From Alcaligenes pakistanensis (GTDB lineage Bacteria; Pseudomonadota; Gammaproteobacteria; Burkholderiales; Burkholderiaceae_B), in the NCBI RefSeq assembly GCF_014652815.1, contig NZ_BMZN01000003.1, forward strand, positions 718,228 through 782,227: a DNA stretch of 64,000 nt, written 5' to 3'. Positions 6,655-14,566 of this stretch are shown in pieces. Positions within the stretch are counted from its first letter, which is position 1, and each line of letters begins with the position of its first letter. Below the pieces are notes generated by a model. It searched no databases, had not been told where the DNA came from, and saw nothing but the letters and a program-made list of their open reading frames with translations. Made by a program: the position numbers and the translations under genes.

Positions 6655-8127
6655 TTAGGCCAACGCCACGCAGCCATCCTTGCGCGGATCAGAAACCGCC
6701 TTCAAACGGCCATCTGCCAGGCGCTCGACCGCTTGCGCACCCCCAAAATCGCTGCGCCCAGCCAGTTCACCAACGCCTTTGTCGGGCGATGCATAACCGT
6801 TTTCGCGCAAGAAATTCGCGCAGCCGGGATCAAACCCCTCTTCCAGTGCCAAGCGGCCTGAACCTTCCAGCCGCCATCGAGCAGCGTAAAGCGCTTGCTC
6901 CAAAGGCCAACCGTCGCGCAAGACACGCGTCCAGATCTGAATTTGGCCCTGTGGCTGCATCAAGCCACCCACCACGCCCAAGCCCATATGAAATTGACCA
7001 GCCCGCAAGGCCAGAGACGGCACAACGGTGTGATAAGGGCGTCTGCCCGGCCCGGGGCCATTAATGTGCCCCAACTCCGAAAACCCAAAACCCCGGTTTT
7101 GCAGCACAAAGCCGCAGCCCGGCACGGCGTAGCCGGAGCCAAAACGCTTGAAAATACTGGACATAAAAGTGACGGCCAGCCCATCGCTATCCACCACCAC
7201 CGTGCAAACCGTATTACCCGCTGGATCACAGACCACCCTGGCGGCATTGGACATAGCGGTTTCCGTGGCCTGCACCAAGGCCAGCTCAGCCTCGCATTCG
7301 TCCACAGGACGACTCCAGGCCGCTTGCACGGCCTCCAGAACAGCTACTCCATGCGTATTGGGCGGGCATTCAAACAAGCTAAACTCCCCCAGCGTGGCGC
7401 TGACCGGTTCACAGAAAAAACCCTGGTGTCGACGAAAGTCTTCAGCACACAAAAGCCCTTGCGCTTGCGCCATTGCCTGTTCCGCTTGCTGCGCAGGCCG
7501 ACCCAAATAAAAAGCATCGGGCCCCTGCTCGGCTATTTCCTGCAAGACAGCAGCCAACTCGGGGTTGGCGTAGCGCTCTCCGGCCGTCGGTGGGTTCGCT
7601 GCCCGATACAAGGCAGCACAAACCGGATCTCGATGCAGCACGAAATCAAAAATATGCCATTCGCGCGCTGCCACTGTGGCGACCTTAAACCCTTCTCGTG
7701 CCGCCTCAATAGCGGGCTGAAACAAGCGGGCCCATTCCAGTCGGCCATAGCGCTGATGTACATCCCACCAACCCCGCACCAAGCCCGGCGTCGTAATGGA
7801 CAAGATATGACGCTCTGGAATCCGCGCGCCCGGCAGTTCCTGAACCTGTGCTGCAGTCAAACTCATTGGAGCGGCACCGCTGCCGTTGTACGCCAAGGGC
7901 CTGCTATCAGGTGGCGCAATCATGGCTAGCAGATCCCCTCCTATGCCCGTCGCCATAGGCTCGACCACGCCCATGACCGCATCCGCAGCAATAGCAGCAT
8001 CCACAGCACTACCATTGAGTGCCAGCATGCTTTGTGCAGCGCGTACTGCCAGGGGATGGCCCGCGGCGACGGCCCAATGCGCGCCCAGCCCCTGTTTTTC
8101 CCCGGCCGTATAAGCAGTCGTACTCAT
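6655..8127 (-). CDS. Gamma-glutamyltransferase-family (Ntn) hydrolase
   Basis: A 490-residue member of the gamma-glutamyltransferase/acylase family. 'HPLAVRAAQSMLALNGSAVDAAIAA' near the N terminus and 'FGSGYAVPGCGFVLQNRG' are typical. The autoprocessing site aligns at TVCTVVVD, keeping the nucleophilic threonine but with valine-cysteine where classic GGT has threonine-histidine. The substrate may therefore differ from glutathione, for example a gamma-glutamyl amide or another amide. No signal peptide is evident, unlike periplasmic GGT, so it probably acts in the cytoplasm. I prefer the ATG at 8127 over a TTG at 8139. It follows the transporter gene by 4 bp and reads in the same operon. Confidence 0.85.
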   Translation of the reverse strand: MSTTAYTAGEKQGLGAHWAVAAGHPLAVRAAQSMLALNGSAVDAAIAADAVMGVVEPMATGIGGDLLAMIAPPDSRPLAYNGSGAAPMSLTAAQVQELPGARIPERHILSITTPGLVRGWWDVHQRYGRLEWARLFQPAIEAAREGFKVATVAAREWHIFDFVLHRDPVCAALYRAANPPTAGERYANPELAAVLQEIAEQGPDAFYLGRPAQQAEQAMAQAQGLLCAEDFRRHQGFFCEPVSATLGEFSLFECPPNTHGVAVLEAVQAAWSRPVDECEAELALVQATETAMSNAARVVCDPAGNTVCTVVVDSDGLAVTFMSSIFKRFGSGYAVPGCGFVLQNRGFGFSELGHINGPGPGRRPYHTVVPSLALRAGQFHMGLGVVGGLMQPQGQIQIWTRVLRDGWPLEQALYAARWRLEGSGRLALEEGFDPGCANFLRENGYASPDKGVGELAGRSDFGGAQAVERLADGRLKAVSDPRKDGCVALA

Positions 8128-8131
8128 GGGC

Positions 8132-9649
8132 TTAACCAAACACCAGTACGGCGCAGATGGTCGATATCCCCATGCCCGCCAGCACTGGGACTGTCAGCGC
8201 TCGCACCAGATCCAGAATATGCACCCGCGCAAACCCCGCCACCGCAATCAACGACGACCAGGCGATCAAGGTGCCGCCCCCCGTCCAAATTGCACCAATC
8301 TGCCCGACTGCCGCCAAGGTTTCAATTTCCAGACCAGAGACCGGGCTCAAAGCGGAAGCCAGCGTCCCCGTCAAAGGCAGCCCCGAAAAGCCGGAGCCAT
8401 CAATCCCCGATATCACCCCCACCAACAGCACGCCAAAAGCCACCAGAAAATGGTTGTCCGGAATGAGGTGCTGGCCTGCAGAAATCAGCTCGAACAACAG
8501 GCTGGGCGTTTTATCCAGCGGTGTGCCCAGGATGGCAGAGGTCGCTTCGCTGGCCCCCAGAAAGAAGAAACCGGCAATCGGCAGCACCGACCCCATCGCA
8601 CGAAAAGCAAACACAAAACCGTCTGTCATATGGTCCGGGCAGGTGTCCAGCATGCGACGTGGCCCTTCAGCCATACAGGTAGCCACCATCATCAGCATAA
8701 AGGCCACCCCACCGACCAGCCCTGCCGCATCTCCGCCACGCAGCACCGGCAAAGAGGGGATAAAACGCGGTAACACCATGATGCCAATGACGGCCAGAAA
8801 CGCCAGTGGCGTAATGAAAGCCAGGATGCGCGAATAGCGCTCTTCCTTGGCACTCAGACCAGAATGGGCGGTGTGTTCATTACCCGCTGTACCGCGAGCA
8901 ATCTCCGCCTTGTCATACGTCCCTTGCGATTCAACATCATCCAGCGTGCTGTCCGGTGCGCGCCGCATCCACTCATCCAGCAAGCGGCTGTCCGCTGGCT
9001 TGAAATGACGCCGCATCATCAAGAAGGCCAGGGTCAAGGCCACCGCTCCCGTAATCCAGGAAAGCACCAGCGCCCGGTCGGCCAATATCGCCACATCCGC
9101 ACCGACACCTGCCGCCTTGGCGCTGATGCCGGGTGCCACCCCAATGATGTAATCGGAAGACAAGGCCATGCCTTGACCACAAATAGCAATCACCATGGCG
9201 CCGACCAAGGGCGGCAAACCCGCCGCAATAGCCGCAGGTAACAGAATGGCCGACACCAGCGGTACAGCGGGAGTGGGCCAGAAGAACAGAGAAATAAAGT
9301 ACGTGGCCGCCGCAATCATCAGAAAAGACGAGGTGCTGTTGACCATCACCTTGCGAAAAGGAGCCACCATTTTCACGTCCGCTTCCAGCCGCTTTAAAGA
9401 GTTAAGCAGCGCAGTCATGAAGGTGATGACCAAGAAAATATTGAACAGCTCCTGGGCCGCCACAAAGCTGGCCGAAAAAATGCTGATGAAACCCTGAATA
9501 GGGCTGCCCGTCATAGCGGTGACAACCGCCAGTGTGCCAATGACAGACGGCACCACCACGTTGGCCCGAAACATCATCGTAATAATGATGACCAAGACAC
9601 TGATCAAATAAGCCCAGTGCGCTGCACTGAGCACTACATCGCTTTGCAT
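8132..9649 (-). CDS. Multi-pass transporter, ion-transporter-like superfamily
   Basis: A 505-residue protein with about eleven or twelve hydrophobic segments and a large polar loop near residues 230-270. Short segments such as 'PAVPLVSAILLPAAIAAGLPP' and the C-terminal 'GSGFSGLPLTGTLASAL' suggest the two-domain, re-entrant-loop architecture of the ion-transporter superfamily (citrate, gluconate or Na+/H+ antiporter-like), but I cannot name the substrate. It is the first gene of an operon with the GGT-type hydrolase directly downstream, which suggests it imports the hydrolase substrate. AGGGGG lies just before the start. An operator palindrome lies 51 bp upstream. Confidence 0.7.
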   Translation of the reverse strand: MQSDVVLSAAHWAYLISVLVIIITMMFRANVVVPSVIGTLAVVTAMTGSPIQGFISIFSASFVAAQELFNIFLVITFMTALLNSLKRLEADVKMVAPFRKVMVNSTSSFLMIAAATYFISLFFWPTPAVPLVSAILLPAAIAAGLPPLVGAMVIAICGQGMALSSDYIIGVAPGISAKAAGVGADVAILADRALVLSWITGAVALTLAFLMMRRHFKPADSRLLDEWMRRAPDSTLDDVESQGTYDKAEIARGTAGNEHTAHSGLSAKEERYSRILAFITPLAFLAVIGIMVLPRFIPSLPVLRGGDAAGLVGGVAFMLMMVATCMAEGPRRMLDTCPDHMTDGFVFAFRAMGSVLPIAGFFFLGASEATSAILGTPLDKTPSLLFELISAGQHLIPDNHFLVAFGVLLVGVISGIDGSGFSGLPLTGTLASALSPVSGLEIETLAAVGQIGAIWTGGGTLIAWSSLIAVAGFARVHILDLVRALTVPVLAGMGISTICAVLVFG

Positions 9650-9697
9650 GAATCCCCCTCCGTTCTCTTTTTTCTAAATATCGTGCACCACTGCAAA

Positions 9698-9707
9698 CGG
9701 TATACTA
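9698..9707. promoter_or_regulatory. GTATAC-type operator 4 (CGGTATACTA)
   Basis: The core GTATAC at 9700-9705 lies in the 172-bp divergent gap between the transporter (minus strand) and the TauE-like gene (plus strand), so one site could control both directions. It shares an ACGGTATAC half with operators 1 and 3. Confidence 0.55.
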
Positions 9708-9821
9708 TCTTCAATTTGGGCGTTCAATTAGATAAAAATACCAAAAACTGGGGAAAACTCTAAGAACTTAAGGCCTGAATCAATTTGATTGAATACCTTA
9801 TGCAAATAAAAAGGAAAACTC

Positions 9822-10562
9822 ATGGCAGCTCTGCTTGATCTGGTCGACCCGCTCTCCTGGCTGCTGATGGCCTGCCTGGTAGTTCTGGCAGCCTTCCTAC
9901 AAGGAGTCGGGGGGATTGGTTTTGCGATGCTGGTAGCGCCGATTGCCGCCTTGGTGTTTCCTCAGCTTGTGCCGGGCCCGTTGCTGGCCTTAGGCGGAAG
10001 CGTCTCTTTACTGGCTGCACTGCGAGAGCGGCAAGCCATCGTGCCCGGTGTCGTTGTCTGTGCCTTGGGAGGACGCGCCGCAGGTTCAGTCATCGCCGTG
10101 CTGGCCATGACGCAACTCCCCATAGAGGCTATCAATCTGGGCTTTGCTTGCGCTATTTTGGCGGCAGTTGCGCTCAGCGCCTGGGGCCTGCGTATCCTGC
10201 CCACCCGAGGCAATATGAGTCTGGCTGGAGTGGCCTCCGGCATCATGGGCACATTAACCTCAGTAGGCGCACCGGCCCTGGCCATTGCAATGCAGAATTT
10301 GGCACCCGCACAGCTACGCGCTTCCTTGGGTCTGATTCTGTTTTTAGGTGCAAGCCTGTCCTTATTGTTATTGATTCTGGCTGGCCTGTTCACCGTGCAA
10401 CAAGCCATGCTCAGCGTTGTGCTCTACCCGTTCATGCTGCTAGGGTTCGCCCTGTCGGGGCAACTTCGGCATAAAGTCAGCTTGCCGCTGATGCGTCGGC
10501 TACTGCTGGGTATCTGTTCAATCAGCGCCCTGACCTTGATCGTTCGTACGCTGTGGGCATGA
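9822..10562 (+). CDS. TauE/SafE-family membrane permease
   Basis: A 246-residue integral membrane protein with about eight hydrophobic segments and the duplicated glycine-rich motifs of the TauE/SafE family (FLQGVGGIGFAMLVAPIAAL near residue 30; GVASGIMGTLTSVGAPALA near residue 135). Family members are proposed to export sulfite, sulfoacetate or other small anions. AAGGAAAA lies just before the ATG. It is divergent from the large transporter and about 95 bp upstream of the GntR gene on the same strand. In the cluster it may export a waste anion such as sulfite; that is inference. Confidence 0.82.
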   Translation: MAALLDLVDPLSWLLMACLVVLAAFLQGVGGIGFAMLVAPIAALVFPQLVPGPLLALGGSVSLLAALRERQAIVPGVVVCALGGRAAGSVIAVLAMTQLPIEAINLGFACAILAAVALSAWGLRILPTRGNMSLAGVASGIMGTLTSVGAPALAIAMQNLAPAQLRASLGLILFLGASLSLLLLILAGLFTVQQAMLSVVLYPFMLLGFALSGQLRHKVSLPLMRRLLLGICSISALTLIVRTLWA

Positions 10563-10580
10563 ATGCTTAGGCTCCGAACT

Positions 10581-10619
10581 GTATACCATATTCAGAAAAA
10601 CGCGCCTAAGCCGTATAAT
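10581..10619 (+). promoter_or_regulatory. Promoter of the GntR gene with GTATAC operator 5
   Basis: TATAAT (10614-10619) is a perfect -10 element with TTCAGA (10591-10596) 17 bp upstream. GTATAC (10581-10586) in the context CTGTATACCATA abuts the -35 element, consistent with autoregulation by the GntR protein encoded from 10658. Confidence 0.55.
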
Positions 10620-10657
10620 CGCGTCTGGCCCTTTTGCCTGATTGCACAGGTCGCACC

Positions 10658-11356
10658 ATGAATATCCCCAGTTTCAGCCTTCCCAGTAACTTTGCCAGCG
10701 CAGACAGCCGTCGTCTGGGTGACCAGCACGCGTCCCTGTTTGCGGTTATCCGCGACCAATTGCGCGAACGCATCCTGAGCGGGGAGTTTCATCCGGGCGA
10801 CCGGCTGGTAGAAGGCAAGTTGGCCACCGAGCTAGGCGTTTCACGTATTCCGGTGCGTGAAGCCCTACGCGAACTGGCATCCGAAGGCCTGGTCACCATC
10901 GAGCCACGACGTGGGGCCTCCGTAGCGGTGCTATCGGCGGAGATTGCCTACAACATGGCCGAAGTACGCGCCACGCTTGAAGGGCTGAATGCCAAACTGG
11001 CCGCCCAACGCCGCGACCCGGCCAATATCGAGAAGCTGCAGACCATTTTGAGCCAAGGCCATGAGGCGATGGATGTCGGCAACCTGGAGTTGCTCAAGTC
11101 CCTGAACCGACAATTTCATGAAACCCTAGCCACCATGTCGGGCAATATCGTACTGACCGAATTGATGCGTTCCTTACGCGATCGCACGGCGCTCTTGTTT
11201 GCCCCCAGCAATTTGCAGCGTATCCGCCAGAATTGGGAAGATCACTCCCAGATTCTGAATGCCGTCGTTGCGGGCAACGGTGATCTGGCCAACCTGCTGG
11301 CTACCCAGCACGTACACAACGCCGCCAAGGCCTACCAGGACGCGCAAACAGGCTAA
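10658..11356 (+). CDS. GntR-family (FCD domain) transcriptional regulator
   Basis: A 232-residue regulator. The winged-helix domain (about residues 35-95) contains 'LRERILSGEFHPGDRLVE' and 'GVSRIPVREALRELASEG', the GntR recognition region. The C-terminal all-helical FCD effector domain includes 'LKSLNRQFHETL' and a late histidine in 'WEDHSQIL', probably metal-coordinating. I start at the ATG at 10658 because the frame upstream depends on a TTG without a ribosome binding site. It stands at one end of the oxygenase cluster and its likely binding sites occur across that cluster, so it is the probable substrate-responsive repressor. Confidence 0.92.
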   Translation: MNIPSFSLPSNFASADSRRLGDQHASLFAVIRDQLRERILSGEFHPGDRLVEGKLATELGVSRIPVREALRELASEGLVTIEPRRGASVAVLSAEIAYNMAEVRATLEGLNAKLAAQRRDPANIEKLQTILSQGHEAMDVGNLELLKSLNRQFHETLATMSGNIVLTELMRSLRDRTALLFAPSNLQRIRQNWEDHSQILNAVVAGNGDLANLLATQHVHNAAKAYQDAQTG

Positions 11357-11363
11357 AACCTGC

Positions 11364-11942
11364 TCAGTCAGGATGCGCCAAGGCTGCTTCAAACACCGTC
11401 CAGATTGCAGTCAGACGACGCCGATACTTTCGTGCGCCGCCAAACAGCAACTCGCTTTGCAGGCTCTCTATCATGGCCATACAGGCAATCACCTGTGTCT
11501 CCACCTCTAGCGGGGCCAATGCTAAAGGCGAGTTCCCCACCGCCTGGCGGATGATATCTTCCAGATCGTCCATGAAGATATGCATGGGCTGCATGACCTG
11601 CTCATACAAATGCACAGGTGGGGAAAACAAGATGCGCATCCAGAACCTGACCTGAGGCGAGCCATCAAAGCGCTCCTGAATTCCGTGGAAGTAGGCCAGC
11701 AATTGTGCGCGAATGGCCTCCCCTCCCTGGAACACGCTGCGTGCATGGGCAAGCTCGGACTCGATCATTAAAGGGATCAGGCTCATAAAGAGCTCATCTT
11801 TATTGCGAAAATGCGCGTAGACCGAGGGTTTTTTGATCCCCACATCAGCCGCAATCTCGTTCATGGTCGTCGCATCAAAGCCCTGGACCGCAAAGCGGGC
11901 CAAGGCAGCATCCTGCAAGCGTTCAGTAGTCGTTTTGCTCAA
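11364..11942 (-). CDS. TetR-family transcriptional regulator
   Basis: A 192-residue TetR-type repressor. The helix-turn-helix is at residues about 24-46 (TMNEIAADVGIKKPSVYAHF). The C-terminal ligand domain is variable, with aromatic residues in 'FWMRILFSPPVHLYEQ'. It lies 92 bp downstream of a Bcr/CflA-type efflux gene on the same strand. A strong TetR-like inverted repeat sits before that efflux gene. It most likely represses the pump and itself, with relief by a drug or metabolite. It ends 7 bp from the convergent GntR gene. Confidence 0.93.
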   Translation of the reverse strand: MSKTTTERLQDAALARFAVQGFDATTMNEIAADVGIKKPSVYAHFRNKDELFMSLIPLMIESELAHARSVFQGGEAIRAQLLAYFHGIQERFDGSPQVRFWMRILFSPPVHLYEQVMQPMHIFMDDLEDIIRQAVGNSPLALAPLEVETQVIACMAMIESLQSELLFGGARKYRRRLTAIWTVFEAALAHPD

Positions 11943-12034
11943 AATCCAGCCTGCTCAAAATCAGAAAAACAACCTGATACTGTAGTTCAAAAAGGTGGCC
12001 TAAATGCTGCCTAAGCTCACCCCTCACGCATTAT

Positions 12035-13261
12035 CTACGCTACTTGGTCCACAAGCCTGGAGCCGGTCCGGCAACGAGTAGCAGCCCAGTAAAGCAGCAA
12101 TGCTATCAATCCGCAGCCACCAATGGCCAAGGGCAAGGTCTGAGGACCGGGCGAAGCCAGGCTGACCACATAACCCACCAAGGCAGATATCAGGTAGTGG
12201 AAGGTGCCCATCAAGGCGGCCGCTGTCCCGGCTTGTGGGCCAGCCACGTTCATCGTCAGCGCCGTTACGTTACCAAACACCATCCCCAAGGAACCTACTG
12301 CAATAGCCACCATGGTGGCATATAGGGGCAGGCTCGCCACACCAATCTGGACAGCCACATACAGAAGCAGAGCCGAAAGCGTATGGATAACAAGTCCTAG
12401 AACCAGCACCCGGGCGGTGGGCATACCAACACGCAACAGATAATTGCTGACGAAACCCCCCATCACCAGGGAAATCGAGTTGCCTGCAAACACGTAGCTA
12501 AAGACAGCCGGTGTCAGCCCAAAATGCTGGGTGAAGACAAAGGCCGAACCGCTGATGTACACAAACAACGAAGCCAGCGCAAAGCCACCCGAGCCGGTGT
12601 AGGCCATAAAGACCTTACTGCTCAACTCGCGTCCATAAGCACGCAAAATGTGGCCGGGGTTCAAGGGCACACGCTGCGTGACCGGCAAGGAGTCCGGAAT
12701 AGCCTTCAGCCCCCACACCATACCCATCGCACCCAAAACGGCCAGCATCCAGAAAATGGCACGCCAGTCTGCGTGGATCAATAGATAGCTACCCAGCAAG
12801 GGAGCCACAATCGGCGCGATCATCATGACCTGCATCAGCAAGGAAAAAATGCGTGCCGATTCTTTCATGTCACATAAATCAGACACAATGGCCCGCGGTG
12901 CCACCAAGCCGGCAGCCGCACCCAGCGCCTGAATAAAACGAGCCAGCAACAGGGCCTCGACCGAGGTGGCCAGTGCGCCAAAGATCGATCCCACCACAAA
13001 AATAACCACCCCTATTAGCAGAGGCAGACGCCGACCGTAGCGATCCAGGAGCGGCCCATAAAACCCCTGCCCAATGGCCAGCCCCGCCAGAAAGATCGAC
13101 AGCGTCTGCTGGATTCGGCCCGGCGACGCGCCTAGCTCCTGAGCAATGGCGGGCATACCCGGTAAATACATATCGATGGCCATGGCATCCAGTGCCGTCA
13201 ACAAGGCCAACAACAGAATCAGGGCCCAGCCTAATCCGCTAGAACGGGTAGCTCCACTCAC
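12035..13261 (-). CDS. Bcr/CflA-type MFS drug efflux transporter
   Basis: A 408-residue MFS antiporter with twelve predicted membrane segments. It shows the DHA1 Bcr/CflA signatures 'AIDMYLPGMPAIAQELG' in helix 1 and 'YGPLLDRYGRRLPLLIG' in the 2-3 loop, plus 'ALGAAAGLVAPRAIVSDL' in helix 4. It probably exports drugs or toxic metabolites by proton exchange. I favour the GTG at 13261, which has GGAG six bases upstream, over the TTG-started longer frame. It is co-oriented with the TetR gene and sits under the operator at 13360-13377. Confidence 0.9.
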   Translation of the reverse strand: MSGATRSSGLGWALILLLALLTALDAMAIDMYLPGMPAIAQELGASPGRIQQTLSIFLAGLAIGQGFYGPLLDRYGRRLPLLIGVVIFVVGSIFGALATSVEALLLARFIQALGAAAGLVAPRAIVSDLCDMKESARIFSLLMQVMMIAPIVAPLLGSYLLIHADWRAIFWMLAVLGAMGMVWGLKAIPDSLPVTQRVPLNPGHILRAYGRELSSKVFMAYTGSGGFALASLFVYISGSAFVFTQHFGLTPAVFSYVFAGNSISLVMGGFVSNYLLRVGMPTARVLVLGLVIHTLSALLLYVAVQIGVASLPLYATMVAIAVGSLGMVFGNVTALTMNVAGPQAGTAAALMGTFHYLISALVGYVVSLASPGPQTLPLAIGGCGLIALLLYWAATRCRTGSRLVDQVA

Positions 13262-13348
13262 GCAACACTCCAGCGACGGAAGATAAACACAGCACAATTC
13301 ATGATGAACAGCTCCTAGAGATCAATCCGAAGCCAATGCTTCAGACAA

Positions 13349-13377
13349 GATATACACGAACCTACCGACCGGTAGGT
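13349..13377 (-). promoter_or_regulatory. TetR-type operator and promoter of the efflux pump
   Basis: ACCTACCGACCGGTAGGT (13360-13377) is an inverted repeat with 8-bp perfect arms and a 2-bp centre, the classic TetR-family operator style. On the minus strand a GATATA/TATATC -10-like element (13349-13354) lies next to it, so the operator covers the expected -35 region. The distance to the pump start at 13261 leaves a leader of about 80 nt. Confidence 0.65.
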
Positions 13378-13415
13378 AGTGGAAACGTACTCTACTCTCT
13401 TTTAGCCGCGGGCAC

Positions 13416-13446
13416 AAAAAAAACCCTGACCATAGTCAGGGTTTTT
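13416..13446. terminator. Intrinsic terminator (bidirectional), downstream of the bacterioferritin-like gene
   Basis: CCCTGAC (13424-13430), loop CATA and GTCAGGG (13435-13441), flanked by an A-tract on the left and a T-tract on the right. It ends the minus-strand bacterioferritin-like gene and insulates it from the TetR-regulated pump. Confidence 0.85.
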
Positions 13447-13463
13447 AATCAGGGCATCACCAC

Positions 13464-14012
13464 TTATAGATCCAGCAAATCGCCCATATCGTCTGCGTGT
13501 TCTTCCTCGACCGCCATAATCTCGACCAACATCTGGCGCGTGGTCGGATCTGTATCGCCAATACGCTCAATCATCTGCCGATAGGACTCGATAGCAATCC
13601 GTTCGGCAATCAAATTAGCGCGAATCATGGATTTGATGTCACCGCTGTCGTCATATTCCGCATGACTGCGCTGCACCAGGTTTTGAGGGTTGAAATCCGG
13701 GTCGCCATTCAACTGCACGATACGTTCGGCAATCCGGTCTGCATGGTCAGCTTCTTGCTGAGCGTGCTCCAGAAACTCGGCTTTGATGGGTTCATTGTTC
13801 AGGCCGGTAGCGGTGAAGTAGTGGCGCTTATAGCGCATCACACAGACCAGCTCAGTGGCCAGGGCCTCATTCAACATCTGAATGATTTCTTCGCGATTGC
13901 CCTTATAGCCAGATGCCACCGCCCCATCGTCCACGAACTTCTTGGCTGCTGCCCGAATAGCGGCAACATCGATTGGACCTTGGCTTGGGTTGACAACTTT
14001 CTGCTTACTCAT
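13464..14012 (-). CDS. Bacterioferritin-like / ferritin-like diiron protein
   Basis: A 182-residue four-helix ferritin-like protein. Ligand-like motifs are E in 'LNEALATELVCVMRYKRHYF', E..H in 'FLEHAQQEADHADRIAERI', E in 'ANLIAERIAIESYRQM' and E..EEH in 'MAVEEEHADDMGDLL'. These match the bacterioferritin/Dps-like diiron pattern for iron storage or peroxide detoxification in the cytoplasm. The approximately 30-residue N-terminal extension is longer than in standard bacterioferritin (about 158 aa). It is a single-gene unit with its own terminator and a long upstream gap. Confidence 0.85.
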   Translation of the reverse strand: MSKQKVVNPSQGPIDVAAIRAAAKKFVDDGAVASGYKGNREEIIQMLNEALATELVCVMRYKRHYFTATGLNNEPIKAEFLEHAQQEADHADRIAERIVQLNGDPDFNPQNLVQRSHAEYDDSGDIKSMIRANLIAERIAIESYRQMIERIGDTDPTTRQMLVEIMAVEEEHADDMGDLLDL

Positions 14013-14434
14013 TGCATTCCTCCGTATTGATTCCCACCGCGAAAGCGCGGCGCTGTATCACGCGACAACCGGAAACGAACACACTGACTCCATAACCAAC
14101 AAGAGCTTGTCCGAAGACAAGCACTTAACCTAAACCTGGGTTTGAAGTCTGCACGCTGCATGTGGTTGAGACCGGTCGTGCAAGAAACTGAACAAAGTGG
14201 ATAGGTGTTTTTATAGTAGCCACTGCTCCCAGGCTTGGAAAGCGTAGCCTGGCTTGTTTGGCCGGCAGAAACAATAAGGATGCAGCACCGGCTGATCAGC
14301 AAACCCAAGGAGGGGACAGGCCAGAAATCACGGCACATGCGGCTTAGCCAAGGAAACACCTACTCTCCTACCCCAGGAAAAACAGGCAAAAACCTGTTCA
14401 AGCAGCGATACAAGACCAAACACTTGGATACATG

Positions 14435-14458
14435 AACCGGCCGATTTATCGGCCGGTT
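14435..14458. other. Perfect 10-bp stem-loop
   Basis: AACCGGCCGA, loop TTTA, TCGGCCGGTT. There is no adjacent U-tract on either strand, so it is a stem-loop or protein-binding palindrome rather than a standard terminator. Confidence 0.5.
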
Positions 14459-14525
14459 GGTCAGTCTGTTGATACCTAGCTCCTCCCCTCTTTTTTTATC
14501 CCTCCTTCTTTCAAGTGTCATAAAG

Positions 14526-14563
14526 TTCGATTAATATGAAACGACCGTTACTTTTTAATCGAA
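14526..14563. promoter_or_regulatory. 9-bp inverted repeat upstream of the ChrB-like gene
   Basis: TTCGATTAA (14526-14534) and TTAATCGAA (14555-14563) form perfect 9-bp arms separated by 20 bp, ending four bases before the ATG at 14567. There is no good Shine-Dalgarno sequence, so it could be an operator overlapping the promoter or an RNA stem masking the translation start. Confidence 0.5.
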
Positions 14564-14566
14564 ATC

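Larger units (their letters stand above)
14013..14566. other. Gene-free 554-bp gap with several hairpins
   Basis: No convincing gene. It holds GCTTGTC-CGAA-GACAAGC (14105-14122), a minus-strand terminator-like AACAGG/CCTGTT hairpin with T-tract (14378-14398), and a perfect 10-bp stem AACCGGCCGA/TCGGCCGGTT with a TTTA loop (14435-14458). The divergent promoters for the ferritin-like and ChrB-like genes must lie here. A small RNA is possible but no strong promoter was identified. Confidence 0.5.

Noticed and set aside
14009..14359. A 116-residue minus-strand frame beside the bacterioferritin-like gene
   Set aside because: Codon and residue composition (many cysteines, tryptophans and prolines) do not look coding, and it overlaps the ferritin start; the region is better seen as a regulatory gap.
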